From NCBI GenBank assembly GCA_945897185.1, contig CAMDFC010000005.1:1-64000 (forward strand): a stretch of DNA of 64,000 bases, written 5' to 3'. The DNA is from Chitinophaga pinensis (GTDB lineage: Bacteria > Bacteroidota > Bacteroidia > Chitinophagales > Chitinophagaceae). The position numbers and the translations under genes were made by a program. Every line of letters begins with the position of its first letter. The stretch's first letter is position 1. Shown here piece after piece: positions 1-8,502 of the stretch. The notes beneath the pieces are model-generated. The model was not told the origin of the DNA, did no database searches, and saw only the letters and a list, made by a program, of their open reading frames with translations.

Positions 1-1314
1 TCCTTTCGTGTCGTTGGTATGCTATTTGCAGCCGCAACTATTTTCAGTTCATGTCAGAAAGATCTAGACATTCAGTCAGCCGACATTGATCAGCTCCGTG
101 TTCGTGGAGCAAACGGTGGCAACCTAAGCAGTCTTGCAGCAGTTGGTCGCTCAGTTTTCTTTGACAAATCAATGTCAAATCCAGTTGGTACACAGTCTTG
201 TGCTTCTTGTCACTTACCAAGTAACGGTTTCAACGGACTAGGTGATGGACCAGGTTTTACACAAGGTATTGGTCAAGGTGCTGTTGTTGGAGCCTTTGGT
301 GGTCGTAAAGTACCAAGTGCTGCTTATGCTACATTTGCACCAATCTTGAACATGGTAACACCTCCAGCTGATCCAGCGGATCCAGTTGCACCAGTTCCTG
401 AGTTTCATGGTGGTCTATTCTGGGATGGTCGTGCTACAGGTTTGAGATTGGGTAATGCTGCTGCAGAGCAAGCGCTTGGTCCATTCTTGAGTGCCGCTGA
501 ACATAACGTAGCAGACAAGCAAACTATCTTAAATAACATCAAGTCTTCAAGATACTATTCTTTGTGGTTGAGTGCCTTCAATAACGAAGTGATTGATCTA
601 TCAACGCCTGCTTCAATTGATGCTAACTACGATAAAGTTGGTCGCGCTATCGCCGCTTATGAAGCTACTGCCGAAGTGAATAAATTTACTTCTAAGTTTG
701 ATGCTTATATGAAGGGACAAACACGTCTATCTTCTGCAGAAGCAAGAGGTCTTGCTATCTTCAATAACGAAGGAGAGTGTTATGACTGTCACGAATCAGT
801 TACAGCTGATGGCATTACACCAGCACTTTTTACTGACTTCGGTTACCACAATATAGGACTCCCTAGGAATGAAGCGACTCCAAATAAGAGAATGCTTTTA
901 GCACAAGATTTAGGTTTGGGTGCTGAATTAGAAACTGTATTATCAAACGGTCAATTTAAGTATCCTGCAGCATGGAGAGCTCAAGCTGTTGCTCAGTATG
1001 GTAAGTTCAAAACAGCTACAATTCGTAACGTAGGAGCTGGTGGAAACAGAAGATACATGCACAATGGTGTTTTCAATTCTCTTGAACAAGTAGTACATTT
1101 TTACAATACACGTGATGTAGCTGGTGCTGGTTGGACAGTTGACGGAGTGTTCAAAACATGGTCTCAATTTGGAAGAGAAGTGAATCTCAATGTAGAAATC
1201 CATGGTGCTGGAAACCTTGGATTGACTCCTCAACAAGAAGCAGATCTAGTTGCTTTCATGAAAGCGCTTTCTGATGGATGGAATGCTGGAACTGCTGTTA
1301 CAACTGTACTTTAA
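1..1314 (+). CDS. Diheme cytochrome c peroxidase (MauG/CcpA family), 5' end outside window
   Basis: Periplasmic diheme peroxidase-type protein that would reduce hydrogen peroxide or oxidise a partner with electrons from a cytochrome. Two heme-attachment motifs are visible, CASCH about 60 residues in and CYDCH about 255 residues in, the spacing expected for the two cytochrome domains of this family. The first in-frame ATG is at 19, but the frame is open to the window edge and ATG19 sits inside a hydrophobic stretch ending in FSSC. That stretch looks like a lipoprotein signal peptide, so the true start is probably upstream of the window. A strong terminator follows. Family assignment is firm; the substrate is not known, and MauG-like maturases and classical peroxidases cannot be separated here. 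Confidence 0.85.
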   Translation, partial: SFRVVGMLFAAATIFSSCQKDLDIQSADIDQLRVRGANGGNLSSLAAVGRSVFFDKSMSNPVGTQSCASCHLPSNGFNGLGDGPGFTQGIGQGAVVGAFGGRKVPSAAYATFAPILNMVTPPADPADPVAPVPEFHGGLFWDGRATGLRLGNAAAEQALGPFLSAAEHNVADKQTILNNIKSSRYYSLWLSAFNNEVIDLSTPASIDANYDKVGRAIAAYEATAEVNKFTSKFDAYMKGQTRLSSAEARGLAIFNNEGECYDCHESVTADGITPALFTDFGYHNIGLPRNEATPNKRMLLAQDLGLGAELETVLSNGQFKYPAAWRAQAVAQYGKFKTATIRNVGAGGNRRYMHNGVFNSLEQVVHFYNTRDVAGAGWTVDGVFKTWSQFGREVNLNVEIHGAGNLGLTPQQEADLVAFMKALSDGWNAGTAVTTVL

Positions 1315-1360
1315 ATCTTAGATAACAAATACAATTCTGATTATATCTATAATCAAGTAT

Positions 1361-1388
1361 CCCCCAGGTTTTCCTGGGGGATTTTTTA
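1361..1388 (+). terminator. Rho-independent terminator after the peroxidase gene
   Basis: Perfect 8-bp stem CCCCCAGG/CCTGGGGG (1361-1368 with 1373-1380), TTTT loop, followed by ATTTTTTATT. The T-run lies only on the plus-strand side, so it ends the peroxidase transcript. Confidence 0.9.
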
Positions 1389-1500
1389 TTGATTAAAATA
1401 GATGTTGTTATTGGCTATTTGAAGGGTGGTCAGACACCATCAATACAACTAGCTGGCGCTATTGCTTACAAAAGATATGAACTTACTGTCTGGGCTAGTT

Positions 1501-2370
1501 TTAAAGCGTTTTTAGATACTTCACACTGCCTTCTAAAGTACCTGGGTCAGATTCCATTTCTACATAGACCCATTTTAAACCACCTACTTTACCTGCAACA
1601 AAAAAGTCTTTCCAATCAACCAATCCTTTTTCACCTAATATGATTTGTTTATTATGGTCATTGGTTGAATAGTCTTGTAAATGTGCAGATATAAAACGAC
1701 CAGGAAACTTACGGAAATAATCGGCAGCCTTGTAGCCTACTTGTATAGCTGCCACTTGGAATTGCATTTTAACATAGGCAGGGTCTAGTTGTTCTAAGAT
1801 AATATCATAATCGGGTCTGCCGCCTTTTTTCTGTTCAAACTCTCCATTGTGATTATGATACCCAGCTACTAAACCAGCGCTAGTGATTTTTTCTCCAATT
1901 TTATTTAAGGTATTACATTGCTTTTTCAAATCATCCATTGTTTTTCCATCCAATCCTCCAGAACATATCATATGCTTCAATCCCATTTCATTTGCAAATG
2001 CGATACGCGCATCTAAATTCTTTTCTAATTCATTCCAAGTAAAATGTGCACTATAACAAGCTAGGCCTGAATCATTTACAATATTTTTCAATTCCTTTCC
2101 AGTATACTTTGCCAGAGCGCCAAAACTGTCGGGCGCATAGCCAAAGGGTGAACACATTTCAACATGCTGATACCCCATTTCAAAAGTCTTTTTTAAAGTA
2201 CCTACGATATCTTTATTGATTTCGTCGCGAAGTACATATGACTGATAACCAATAGGGATCTTGATTCCCTTGTAATTAGTCATGGCCAATAAGGAGCTAG
2301 GTAGGTTAGAGAGGATACCTACTGCAGCTAAACTAGCCGTGCTATTTTCAATGAATTTTCTTCTGTTCAT
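1501..2370 (-). CDS. Tat-exported sugar isomerase/epimerase-like TIM-barrel protein
   Basis: 289-residue member of the xylose-isomerase-like TIM-barrel superfamily (AP endonuclease 2 fold). The N-terminus MNRRKFIENSTAS is a twin-arginine signal, followed by a hydrophobic segment, so the protein is exported folded, probably with a metal bound. Barrel features include HVEMCSPFG, YSAHFTWNE and YHNHNGEFE, which supply typical metal-binding His and Glu residues. It is divergent from a Tat-exported Gfo/Idh/MocA protein starting 116 bp away. In Bacteroidota this pairing is known from periplasmic 3-keto-glycoside breakdown, where TIM-barrel proteins act as lyases or hydratases; that role here is inference. 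The start matches the Tat motif. Confidence 0.85.
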   Translation of the reverse strand: MNRRKFIENSTASLAAVGILSNLPSSLLAMTNYKGIKIPIGYQSYVLRDEINKDIVGTLKKTFEMGYQHVEMCSPFGYAPDSFGALAKYTGKELKNIVNDSGLACYSAHFTWNELEKNLDARIAFANEMGLKHMICSGGLDGKTMDDLKKQCNTLNKIGEKITSAGLVAGYHNHNGEFEQKKGGRPDYDIILEQLDPAYVKMQFQVAAIQVGYKAADYFRKFPGRFISAHLQDYSTNDHNKQIILGEKGLVDWKDFFVAGKVGGLKWVYVEMESDPGTLEGSVKYLKTL

Positions 2371-2486
2371 AAAATTGTTTTTATAAATGATAATTATAAG
2401 GTAAAATATTTTTATCTAAATTTAAGGAGGGCCTCTCTTTTTTCTTTGCAGTCTTCTAAATTATTTACACTTTAATTGAAACTGTC

Positions 2487-3995
2487 ATGGCTAAGAAATT
2501 AAATCGCAGAAAGTTTATCGGCAACACTGTAGCAGCTTCCATTGCAGCCACCATTGTTCCAAGGCATGTTTTAGGAGGCAAGGGCTATATTGCGCCAAGT
2601 GACAAGCTTACAATGGCTTATATAGGTTGCGGCACGCAGGGTATTCGCGAATTAATCGACTTGCTTAAAAACCCCAAAGTGCAAATTGTTTCAGTTTGCG
2701 ATCCTAATAAGTTCAGTACCAACTATCGTGACTGGTCAACCGATCAAATTAGAAATTTAGTGAGAGAGGCCACTGGTAATTCCAATTGGGGTGCTACCTT
2801 AAATGGTATACCAGGAGGAAGAGATGTTGGTCAAGAAATGGTGAATGGGTATTATGCAAGAACCAATGCAACAAATACAAAGAAGGCCTGTAGTTCTTAT
2901 GAAGACTTTAGAGAATTATTAGATAAAGAAAAGGATTTTGATGCAGTTAAAATAATGACACCCGATCATTTGCATGGTACTATTTCTATTGCTGCAATGA
3001 ATAAAGGCAAACATGTAGTGATACATAAACCTATTGCCAACAGAATGTATGAAGCAAGGTTAACTATTGAAACAGCAAGGAAGACAGGCGTAAGCACTCA
3101 TTTAATAGCGTATTCAAATGTTCAAGGTAATCAGAACTTGAAAAGAATGTTAGAAGATGGAGTGATTGGTAATTTACAAGAAATACACAATTGGTCTAAC
3201 AGACCTGTCTGGCCTCAGTTCACTAGAAATCCAATAGAGCGTATGCCTATTCCTGAAGGAATGAATTGGGATTTATGGTTAGGGCCAGTACCAGATAGGG
3301 CTTATCATTTAGATTATACCCATATGACATTTAGAGGTTGGTATGATTTTGGAGGCGGCACCATTGCAGATATGGGTCACTATAGTTTATGGCCACTTTT
3401 TTTAACGCTTGGCATTGATACACCACCTATAAGTGCAGAGGCCTGCGGTACCGCGAATCGTGAAATTGTAAATCAAGTCAGTCAAGGTATTGAAAATGAT
3501 GTAGCCTTTCCATATAGCTCTATGGTAAAATTTAAATTCCCTGCACAAAAAACATTACCTGCATTTAATTTATTTTGGTATGATGGAGGTATGCGACCAG
3601 CCATTCCAGATGAAGTAGAAAATATAAATGCAGAACTACCCATAGAAGGAATGATGTTTGTGGGAGATAAAGGAAAAATAGTAGCGGGATTTAATTGTGA
3701 AAATCCAACCCTTATTCCTAATGCAAAAATGGTGGCCTATATGAAAGATAAAATAAGGCCTGCTGAAAAAAGAGAAGCACCTAATGATATTTGGATTGAC
3801 GCCTTTATGAATAAACAAGAATCGCCAGGTAGCTTTTTAAAAGCAAATGCAATTACAGAAACTATTTTATTAGGAGGTGTAGCTTTAAGAACGGGTAAGC
3901 GTATTTATTATGATAGTGAAAACATGAAAATTACCAATAACGCTGCTGCGAATAAATATTTTTATAGAGAGTATAGAAAGGGCTGGGAGTTATAG
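2487..3995 (+). CDS. Tat-exported Gfo/Idh/MocA family oxidoreductase
   Basis: 502-residue NAD(P)-dependent sugar oxidoreductase. The twin-arginine signal NRRKFIGNTVAAS lies at residues 5-17. A Rossmann nucleotide-binding turn GCGTQG follows near residue 47, and VVIHKPIANR replaces the usual EKP motif near residue 180. The C-terminal half carries the alpha/beta substrate domain with GGGTIADMGHYSLWP. Longer than cytosolic members (about 350 residues), as is usual for the secreted Bacteroidota/Planctomycetota type. Such enzymes keep a tightly bound cofactor and oxidise or epimerise sugars in the periplasm. The divergent neighbour is a sugar isomerase-like protein, which suggests a joint pathway. 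The substrate cannot be read from sequence. Confidence 0.88.
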   Translation: MAKKLNRRKFIGNTVAASIAATIVPRHVLGGKGYIAPSDKLTMAYIGCGTQGIRELIDLLKNPKVQIVSVCDPNKFSTNYRDWSTDQIRNLVREATGNSNWGATLNGIPGGRDVGQEMVNGYYARTNATNTKKACSSYEDFRELLDKEKDFDAVKIMTPDHLHGTISIAAMNKGKHVVIHKPIANRMYEARLTIETARKTGVSTHLIAYSNVQGNQNLKRMLEDGVIGNLQEIHNWSNRPVWPQFTRNPIERMPIPEGMNWDLWLGPVPDRAYHLDYTHMTFRGWYDFGGGTIADMGHYSLWPLFLTLGIDTPPISAEACGTANREIVNQVSQGIENDVAFPYSSMVKFKFPAQKTLPAFNLFWYDGGMRPAIPDEVENINAELPIEGMMFVGDKGKIVAGFNCENPTLIPNAKMVAYMKDKIRPAEKREAPNDIWIDAFMNKQESPGSFLKANAITETILLGGVALRTGKRIYYDSENMKITNNAAANKYFYREYRKGWEL

Positions 3996-4036
3996 CGCTG
4001 TGAATGCCTTTACACATTCTGCTACACCAAATAAAA

Positions 4037-4066
4037 AACCCCTTGAAAATCAAGGGGTTAATTTTT
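4037..4066. terminator. Bidirectional terminator, possibly the original tRNA-Asp terminator
   Basis: Stem AACCCCTTG/CAAGGGGTT (4037-4045 with 4051-4059) with T-rich flanks on both strands: ATTTTT on plus, TTTTTTAT on minus. It ends the oxidoreductase transcript. It also stands 12 bp from a relic of the tRNA-Asp 3' end (4071), much as 7353-7381 stands next to the intact tRNA. It may therefore be the terminator that served tRNA-Asp before the island inserted. Confidence 0.8.
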
Positions 4067-4070
4067 AGAA

Positions 4071-4100
4071 TGCGGACCGGATGGGGAATTTGAACCTTGT
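4071..4100. other. att-like relic of the tRNA-Asp 3' end (left edge of island)
   Basis: TGCGGACCGGA at 4071-4081 repeats exactly the end of the tRNA-Asp gene at 7397-7407. Beyond it the sequence stays recognisably similar (GGGGAATTTGAACC against GGGACTCGAACCC) with several changes. This is what remains when an element integrates into a tRNA 3' end and supplies a fresh copy: the displaced tail decays. From here to 4338 no gene is visible. Confidence 0.6.
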
Positions 4101-4338
4101 ACTAACTAATCCTATAATGATGAAACACTTGAATATAAAAGGTTTAGTTTTATACTGTTCTTATCTAAACAGGTCTAAATTGACTTAAATAGGGGGTAGT
4201 AGCTGCGGGTTTTTCTTAAACATTAATCTAACTTTAATAACAACAATAGATTATGATGTTTTTAATAAAATGGTTTTTGTGTCTTTTCTCAATTAAATTA
4301 GATAACGGTATTTTTTAAATTCTTTAAATATCAATAAA

Positions 4339-5853
4339 ATGATCTCTCAAAAAATGATAAAAGTTTGTGTAATGTTATTTGGTACAGTACTTTTTTCAAA
4401 TGTACAGGCACAAGTACCTGGAGCTAAAATTGGTTCCTTTGATCAGTTCACTAATGTTGGTGGACCTAAAATAGCCGGCGCAGCAAGTTACTACGAGCCA
4501 TCGCAAATCTATCTTCTTTCCGGTGCAGGTGCAAACATATGGTTTGGGCAAGACAGCTTTGCTTTATTAAGTAAAAAAATGAATGGCGATTTTATTTTGC
4601 AAACACAGGTAAAATTTATTGGAGATGGTCACGAGCCTCACCGTAAAGCCGGACTTATGATAAGAAGTTCTACTGCCAGTAATTCTCCTGTGGTGGTTTG
4701 TACAGTTCATGGCGATGGTTTAACTGCTTTTCAATACCGCAATGCCGTAGGTGGAATTATGAAAGAAATAAAGTTGACTATTAAAGCACCGGATGTATTG
4801 CAGCTGGAGAAAAAAGGAAACACTTACACAATGTCGGTAGCCCGTTTTGGAGAAACCTACCAGGTAGAAAAACTGGATAGTATTGACTTGGGTGTAAATT
4901 TAATTGCAGGTTTGTACGTGTGTGCTCATACCAATGAATTTTCAGAAAAAGCAGAATTTAGTAATACTAGAATTTTTAACCCTGCACCGGATAGTTTGAT
5001 ACAATACAAAACATATATTGGTAGTGCATTGGAAATTATAGATGTTGTCAGCGGCCACAGGGAAGTAATTGCCAGCAATCCCGGCTCTTTTCAGGCACCC
5101 AACTGGACACCTGATGGTAAAACACTCATTTATAATGAAACTGGTAAATTATACAATTTTGACTTGGCAACAAGAATGGCAACTGTTTTAAACACTGACT
5201 TTGCAAATAAAAATAATAACGATCATGTACTAACCTTTGATGGAAAACAAATGGGCATCAGTAGTGAACAGCCGGAAACTGAAGGTCAGTCTGCGGTTTA
5301 CACTTTGCCTGTAACTGGTGGGGTACCTAAAAAAATTACCGATAAAACGCCGTCTTATTTACATGGCTGGTCGCCTGATAATCAATACCTGATTTATACC
5401 GGTGAACGAAACGGCGAACTTGATATTTATAAAATTTCTAAAGATGGCGGTAATGAAATACAATTGACCAATACTAAAGGCTTGGATGATGGATCAGAAT
5501 TTTCACCCGATGGAAAATATATTTATTTCAATTCAACCCGTACCGGTAAAATGCAAATTTGGCGAATGGACCCTGATGGCAAAAATCAGATCCAGCTAAC
5601 ATTTGATGAAATGAATAATTGGTTTCCTCATATTTCACCCGATAATAAATGGATGGTATTTATTTCTTTTCCCAAAGAAGTGCCTGCCGATAAACATCCG
5701 TTTTACCAAAGAGTGTATTTACGTATGATGCCGGTTGCTGGCGGCGAAGTAAAAGTGATAGCCTATTTATATGGCGGGCAGGGAACCATTAATGTGCCCA
5801 GCTGGTCGCCTGATGGTAAAAAAATTGCTTTTGTGAGTAATGGTATTTTTTAA
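4339..5853 (+). CDS. Exported TolB-like beta-propeller protein with N-terminal DUF1349-like domain
   Basis: 504 residues. A signal peptide (hydrophobic to about residue 24, ending VQAQ) is followed by a concanavalin-like DUF1349-type domain (about 30-215, with GDFILQTQVKF and RKAGLMIRSS). The C-terminal half is a TolB-type propeller: repeated SPDGK/SPDNK motifs near residues 250, 345, 390, 430 and 490. A periplasmic or surface role, perhaps carbohydrate or envelope binding, is likely but no catalytic residues can be named. It is the only intact gene between the tRNA-Asp relic and tRNA-Asp, so it is probably cargo of the integrated element. Downstream genes are decayed. Confidence 0.75.
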   Translation: MISQKMIKVCVMLFGTVLFSNVQAQVPGAKIGSFDQFTNVGGPKIAGAASYYEPSQIYLLSGAGANIWFGQDSFALLSKKMNGDFILQTQVKFIGDGHEPHRKAGLMIRSSTASNSPVVVCTVHGDGLTAFQYRNAVGGIMKEIKLTIKAPDVLQLEKKGNTYTMSVARFGETYQVEKLDSIDLGVNLIAGLYVCAHTNEFSEKAEFSNTRIFNPAPDSLIQYKTYIGSALEIIDVVSGHREVIASNPGSFQAPNWTPDGKTLIYNETGKLYNFDLATRMATVLNTDFANKNNNDHVLTFDGKQMGISSEQPETEGQSAVYTLPVTGGVPKKITDKTPSYLHGWSPDNQYLIYTGERNGELDIYKISKDGGNEIQLTNTKGLDDGSEFSPDGKYIYFNSTRTGKMQIWRMDPDGKNQIQLTFDEMNNWFPHISPDNKWMVFISFPKEVPADKHPFYQRVYLRMMPVAGGEVKVIAYLYGGQGTINVPSWSPDGKKIAFVSNGIF

Positions 5854-5914
5854 TTAACAAAAATAAAAATGAAAAAGTCTTACTTCAGGCTGGTACTAAA
5901 TAAAAAAGTAGATC

Positions 5915-6362
5915 TTGAAATCTAAAAATATAATTATACTTATTTCTTTTATTCAATTGGTTTTTTGCTAAACAAATTTTGCACAAGACATAAGAAATTA
6001 TTAACCCTACAACGATATGTCAAAAGTGGTACCGTAGAACACTCCCTAATGATAAAACAAAATTAAATTCAGAGAGGCTAAAAATATCTTATAATTTTTT
6101 TCCTTATTAGTATTTTTAAAAGGCAGAATTATTGTCTAACGTCAGCATAAAGTGGACTGAAAAAGCCAAAGAAATACAATCGATTGTAAGTTGCAAAATC
6201 CGAGTTTCTTCAATTTTATAGAAAAACGCTACCGAGGAGCAAAGATCCAAAGGTTAAGATTTGGCAGATTTTGTTTTGGTTACGGATAAAACTTCCGGGT
6301 TTGCTTTAACTGATAAAGAGGGGTACCCAATTATTTGGGATACATCATTTATTATTCAATAG
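5915..6362 (+). pseudogene. Decayed gene for an exported protein
   Basis: The reading frame from TTG at 5915 gives a good signal-peptide-like start (KSKNIIILISFIQLVFC, then after a stop TNFAQ). It is then broken by TAA, TAG and TGA codons. In another frame, 6123-6362 reads as coherent protein (WTEKAKEIQSIVSC, later DLADFVLVTDKTSGFAL) with two internal stops and a natural end at 6360-6362. I read this as N- and C-terminal remnants of one gene inactivated by nonsense and frameshift changes. The family is not recognised. The stretch 5854-5914 holds nothing else apart from a short run-on of similar AT-rich DNA. Confidence 0.45.
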
Positions 6363-7176
6363 GAATTGAGGGTAATTCATTTGAAATTGTAGATTGAGCA
6401 CTTGTTGTATTTATACTTTTTTCGTTTTTTATCTTATCTTTTTTTCTTAATGATTTGGCTATTTTTTTCTTTGCTTCATCAGATTCTTCACCTTCATTAA
6501 TTTCTCTTTTTATTACGCCATTAAATAGCACCTTTTCAATATCTTCATTTGTTACTTTTAAATCAGGGTAAATACATTTCAATTCTTTCTTTATGGTACT
6601 CAAAACGGATTCAGTATAAAGAAGATTACCTATCATAAACTTATTTGTTGTCTGTTTTTGGACATAAAGGTTTTCCAGGCTATTTTTCAAGATACCTTCC
6701 TTGGAAATATTGAATAGTAATTCAATGTCATCCATTGATTTACTTTTAATTTGCAAAAATTCAAATTGGAAGACTGGTATATGCTGAATAGGTTTGGTGA
6801 ATAACAATTTGTAAACTCTCCAAGTAACACCATTTGTAAGAATTACCCAATCAATACCTCTATTTGCGCCATAGTCAACTGCTTGTTTTACGTGTTGGTC
6901 TTTTAAGTCTATGCCAACTGCTTTTGCTTCAATTATTATTGAAATATTGCCATTTACTTTTACTGCTAAATCGCAAAAAGTCCCACGAATTGAATGCTCT
7001 GTTGTGATGTCTGTATATTTATCAAATCCGAGGATGTCTGATAATATACCAGTTAAAAGGACGACAGTATCTGATTCATTCGCATCTCTGATTTTAGCAG
7101 ATTCAACAATAGGTTGGAATTTCTTTAATCCTTCAACGATGCGATTTTAAACTTTCGTGGGTATAGTAGCCGCCAT
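6352..7176 (-). pseudogene. Type I restriction HsdR-N-like nuclease gene with nonsense codon 10
   Basis: From ATG 7176-7174 the frame runs 274 codons to TAA at 6352-6354, interrupted only by TAA at 7147-7149 (codon 10; TCA to TAA is the simplest origin). Downstream of the stop the protein is coherent: RIVEGLKKFQP, ESDTVVLLTG, GTFCDLAV, then IIIEAKAVG, which gives the D...ExK pattern of the PD-(D/E)XK nuclease fold seen in HsdR N-terminal-domain proteins. No ATG, GTG or TTG start is available between the stop and the nuclease core, so a working product is unlikely. The C-terminus is lysine-rich and variable. It lies in the tRNA-Asp island beside another decayed gene. Function in defence is inferred from the family. 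Confidence 0.75.
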
Positions 7177-7352
7177 ATTTACATTTTAATTGAGAATATA
7201 CAATTAAATCCATTTTTTCTATAACGTAAAATCAGTTTTCAAAGTGTATTAATTGTTTTCAAATAATCCGATTTGCCGACAATGGAGGAGATGTAAAAAA
7301 AATGAGCAAATTTAAGTTAAACGTCCCCTGTATCGTCCCCTAAAACAAAAAT

Positions 7353-7381
7353 CACCTTGTAAATTATTAATTTACAAGGTG
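7353..7381 (-). terminator. Terminator of tRNA-Asp
   Basis: Perfect 13-bp stem (7353-7365 with 7369-7381) and 3-base loop, followed on the minus strand by TTTTTGTTTT. It lies 16 bp past the tRNA 3' end. Confidence 0.85.
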
Positions 7382-7397
7382 TTACGTACTTTGTTTG

Positions 7398-7471
7398 CGG
7401 ACCGGACGGGACTCGAACCCGCGACCTCCGCCGTGACAGGGCGGCATTCTAACCAACTGAACTACCGATCC
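7398..7471 (-). tRNA. tRNA-Asp (GTC)
   Basis: On the minus strand the sequence begins GGATCGG and ends CCGGTCC plus discriminator G, giving a 7-bp acceptor stem with one T-G pair. The D arm, the anticodon loop CTGTCAC with anticodon GTC, and the T arm GGTTCGAGTCC are all present. The gene does not encode CCA. Its 3' end faces a decayed island and is repeated at 4071. Confidence 0.95.
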
Positions 7472-7503
7472 TAGGTTGATGAAATAACATCAATTTCGGG
7501 TTG

Positions 7504-7511
7504 CAAATATA
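7504..7511 (-). promoter_or_regulatory. -7 box TATATTTG upstream of tRNA-Asp
   Basis: Minus-strand TATATTTG fits the Bacteroidota TAnnTTTG element and lies 32 bp upstream of the tRNA 5' end. No clear -33 TTG was seen. Confidence 0.5.
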
Positions 7512-7547
7512 AGGATTTGTATAGAATAAAAAATCCTTCTATAAAAA

Positions 7548-8381
7548 TTAGCGAATCCTGTATTCTGGGTTTGACCAAACCGTCCTTCCTGCTAAGGGTT
7601 GTAAAACCCGTACATTTTCTCCAAACAAATCCGAATACTTAGTAAGCTGATTTGTAGATATATGAATTGGTGAATCAAATACAATCCAGCTGAGGCCATC
7701 CGGGTTAGCCTCAAAATCTAAGTTAGGGGTGGTTAAAGAACCATTGTAGCTATAATATTTACCTGAGGTTTTAGGTAATAAGTCGAATAGATTGTAATTG
7801 AAGGGTATTGAATTTAGTCCATTGGACACCAATGGAGAGTTGTTAATCAAGATCCCTAACTTTTCATTTTCTCTTCGAGTTTCTTGAATGAACATACCTA
7901 AAACTGCTATTTTGCCATCTGTAGAAACATGGACCAAATGGACTTCCATGCCATACCTTTTACCACGAAGTGCATGCTCACTATCCCTATGAAAATGAAA
8001 TTGTGCCAAGTCATAACGTTTCCCTCTAATCGTTATGTAGTTTTCACCGGTAACAAAAACTTTTAGGTACTGCCCTTTGTGATTTTCAATATTATTGTTG
8101 TTCAACGAAAAACGTTCATAATGAATTACAGGATCTTTTGACTCAAAGTTTTTGGTTTCTTTTGGAATATCTATTGGTGTTTGTCCGCTTAAATCACCAA
8201 GGTTAGGAAACCCACTTTTTTTTGAACTATGAGAAAGATCAAAATTCAACAAAGCCAATTCAGCTTTTGTTGAAATTGTATTTATTGGAGCTTGTGGGTT
8301 AGACTTATTCGAAGAGCTGTTCTCTTTGGAACATCCGTAAAATAGAAAGATAACAAAGGCCAATCCGAAGATTTTTTTCAT
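7548..8381 (-). CDS. Alpha-type carbonic anhydrase, lipoprotein
   Basis: Zinc enzyme interconverting CO2 and bicarbonate outside the cytoplasm. All family signatures are visible: SGQTPIDI, the zinc ligands in QFHFH and EVHLVH, the conserved SEH in between, and YNGSLTTPNL near the C-terminus. The start is placed at ATG 8381-8379 because it begins a lipoprotein signal (MKKIFGLAF...FYGC). The open frame extends 47 codons further upstream, but that part has no signal peptide and overlaps the STAS gene. 277 residues, normal for the family. Likely membrane-anchored and periplasmic or surface exposed. Confidence 0.92.
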   Translation of the reverse strand: MKKIFGLAFVIFLFYGCSKENSSSNKSNPQAPINTISTKAELALLNFDLSHSSKKSGFPNLGDLSGQTPIDIPKETKNFESKDPVIHYERFSLNNNNIENHKGQYLKVFVTGENYITIRGKRYDLAQFHFHRDSEHALRGKRYGMEVHLVHVSTDGKIAVLGMFIQETRRENEKLGILINNSPLVSNGLNSIPFNYNLFDLLPKTSGKYYSYNGSLTTPNLDFEANPDGLSWIVFDSPIHISTNQLTKYSDLFGENVRVLQPLAGRTVWSNPEYRIR

Positions 8382-8502
8382 GTAATAATTTTTAATTGAG
8401 GTGAGTGGCAATTTCAGCTTGATCAAGCTTGGATTTTCAGGATTGGACAGAGCGTAAATCAAGTGATTAAACCTCATAAAAAGTAGCAAATACAACTGAA
8501 TA

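Noticed and set aside
6911-7150. Plus-strand open frame opposite the nuclease pseudogene
   Set aside because: The minus strand carries a recognisable nuclease; the plus frame has no motif and is a shadow.
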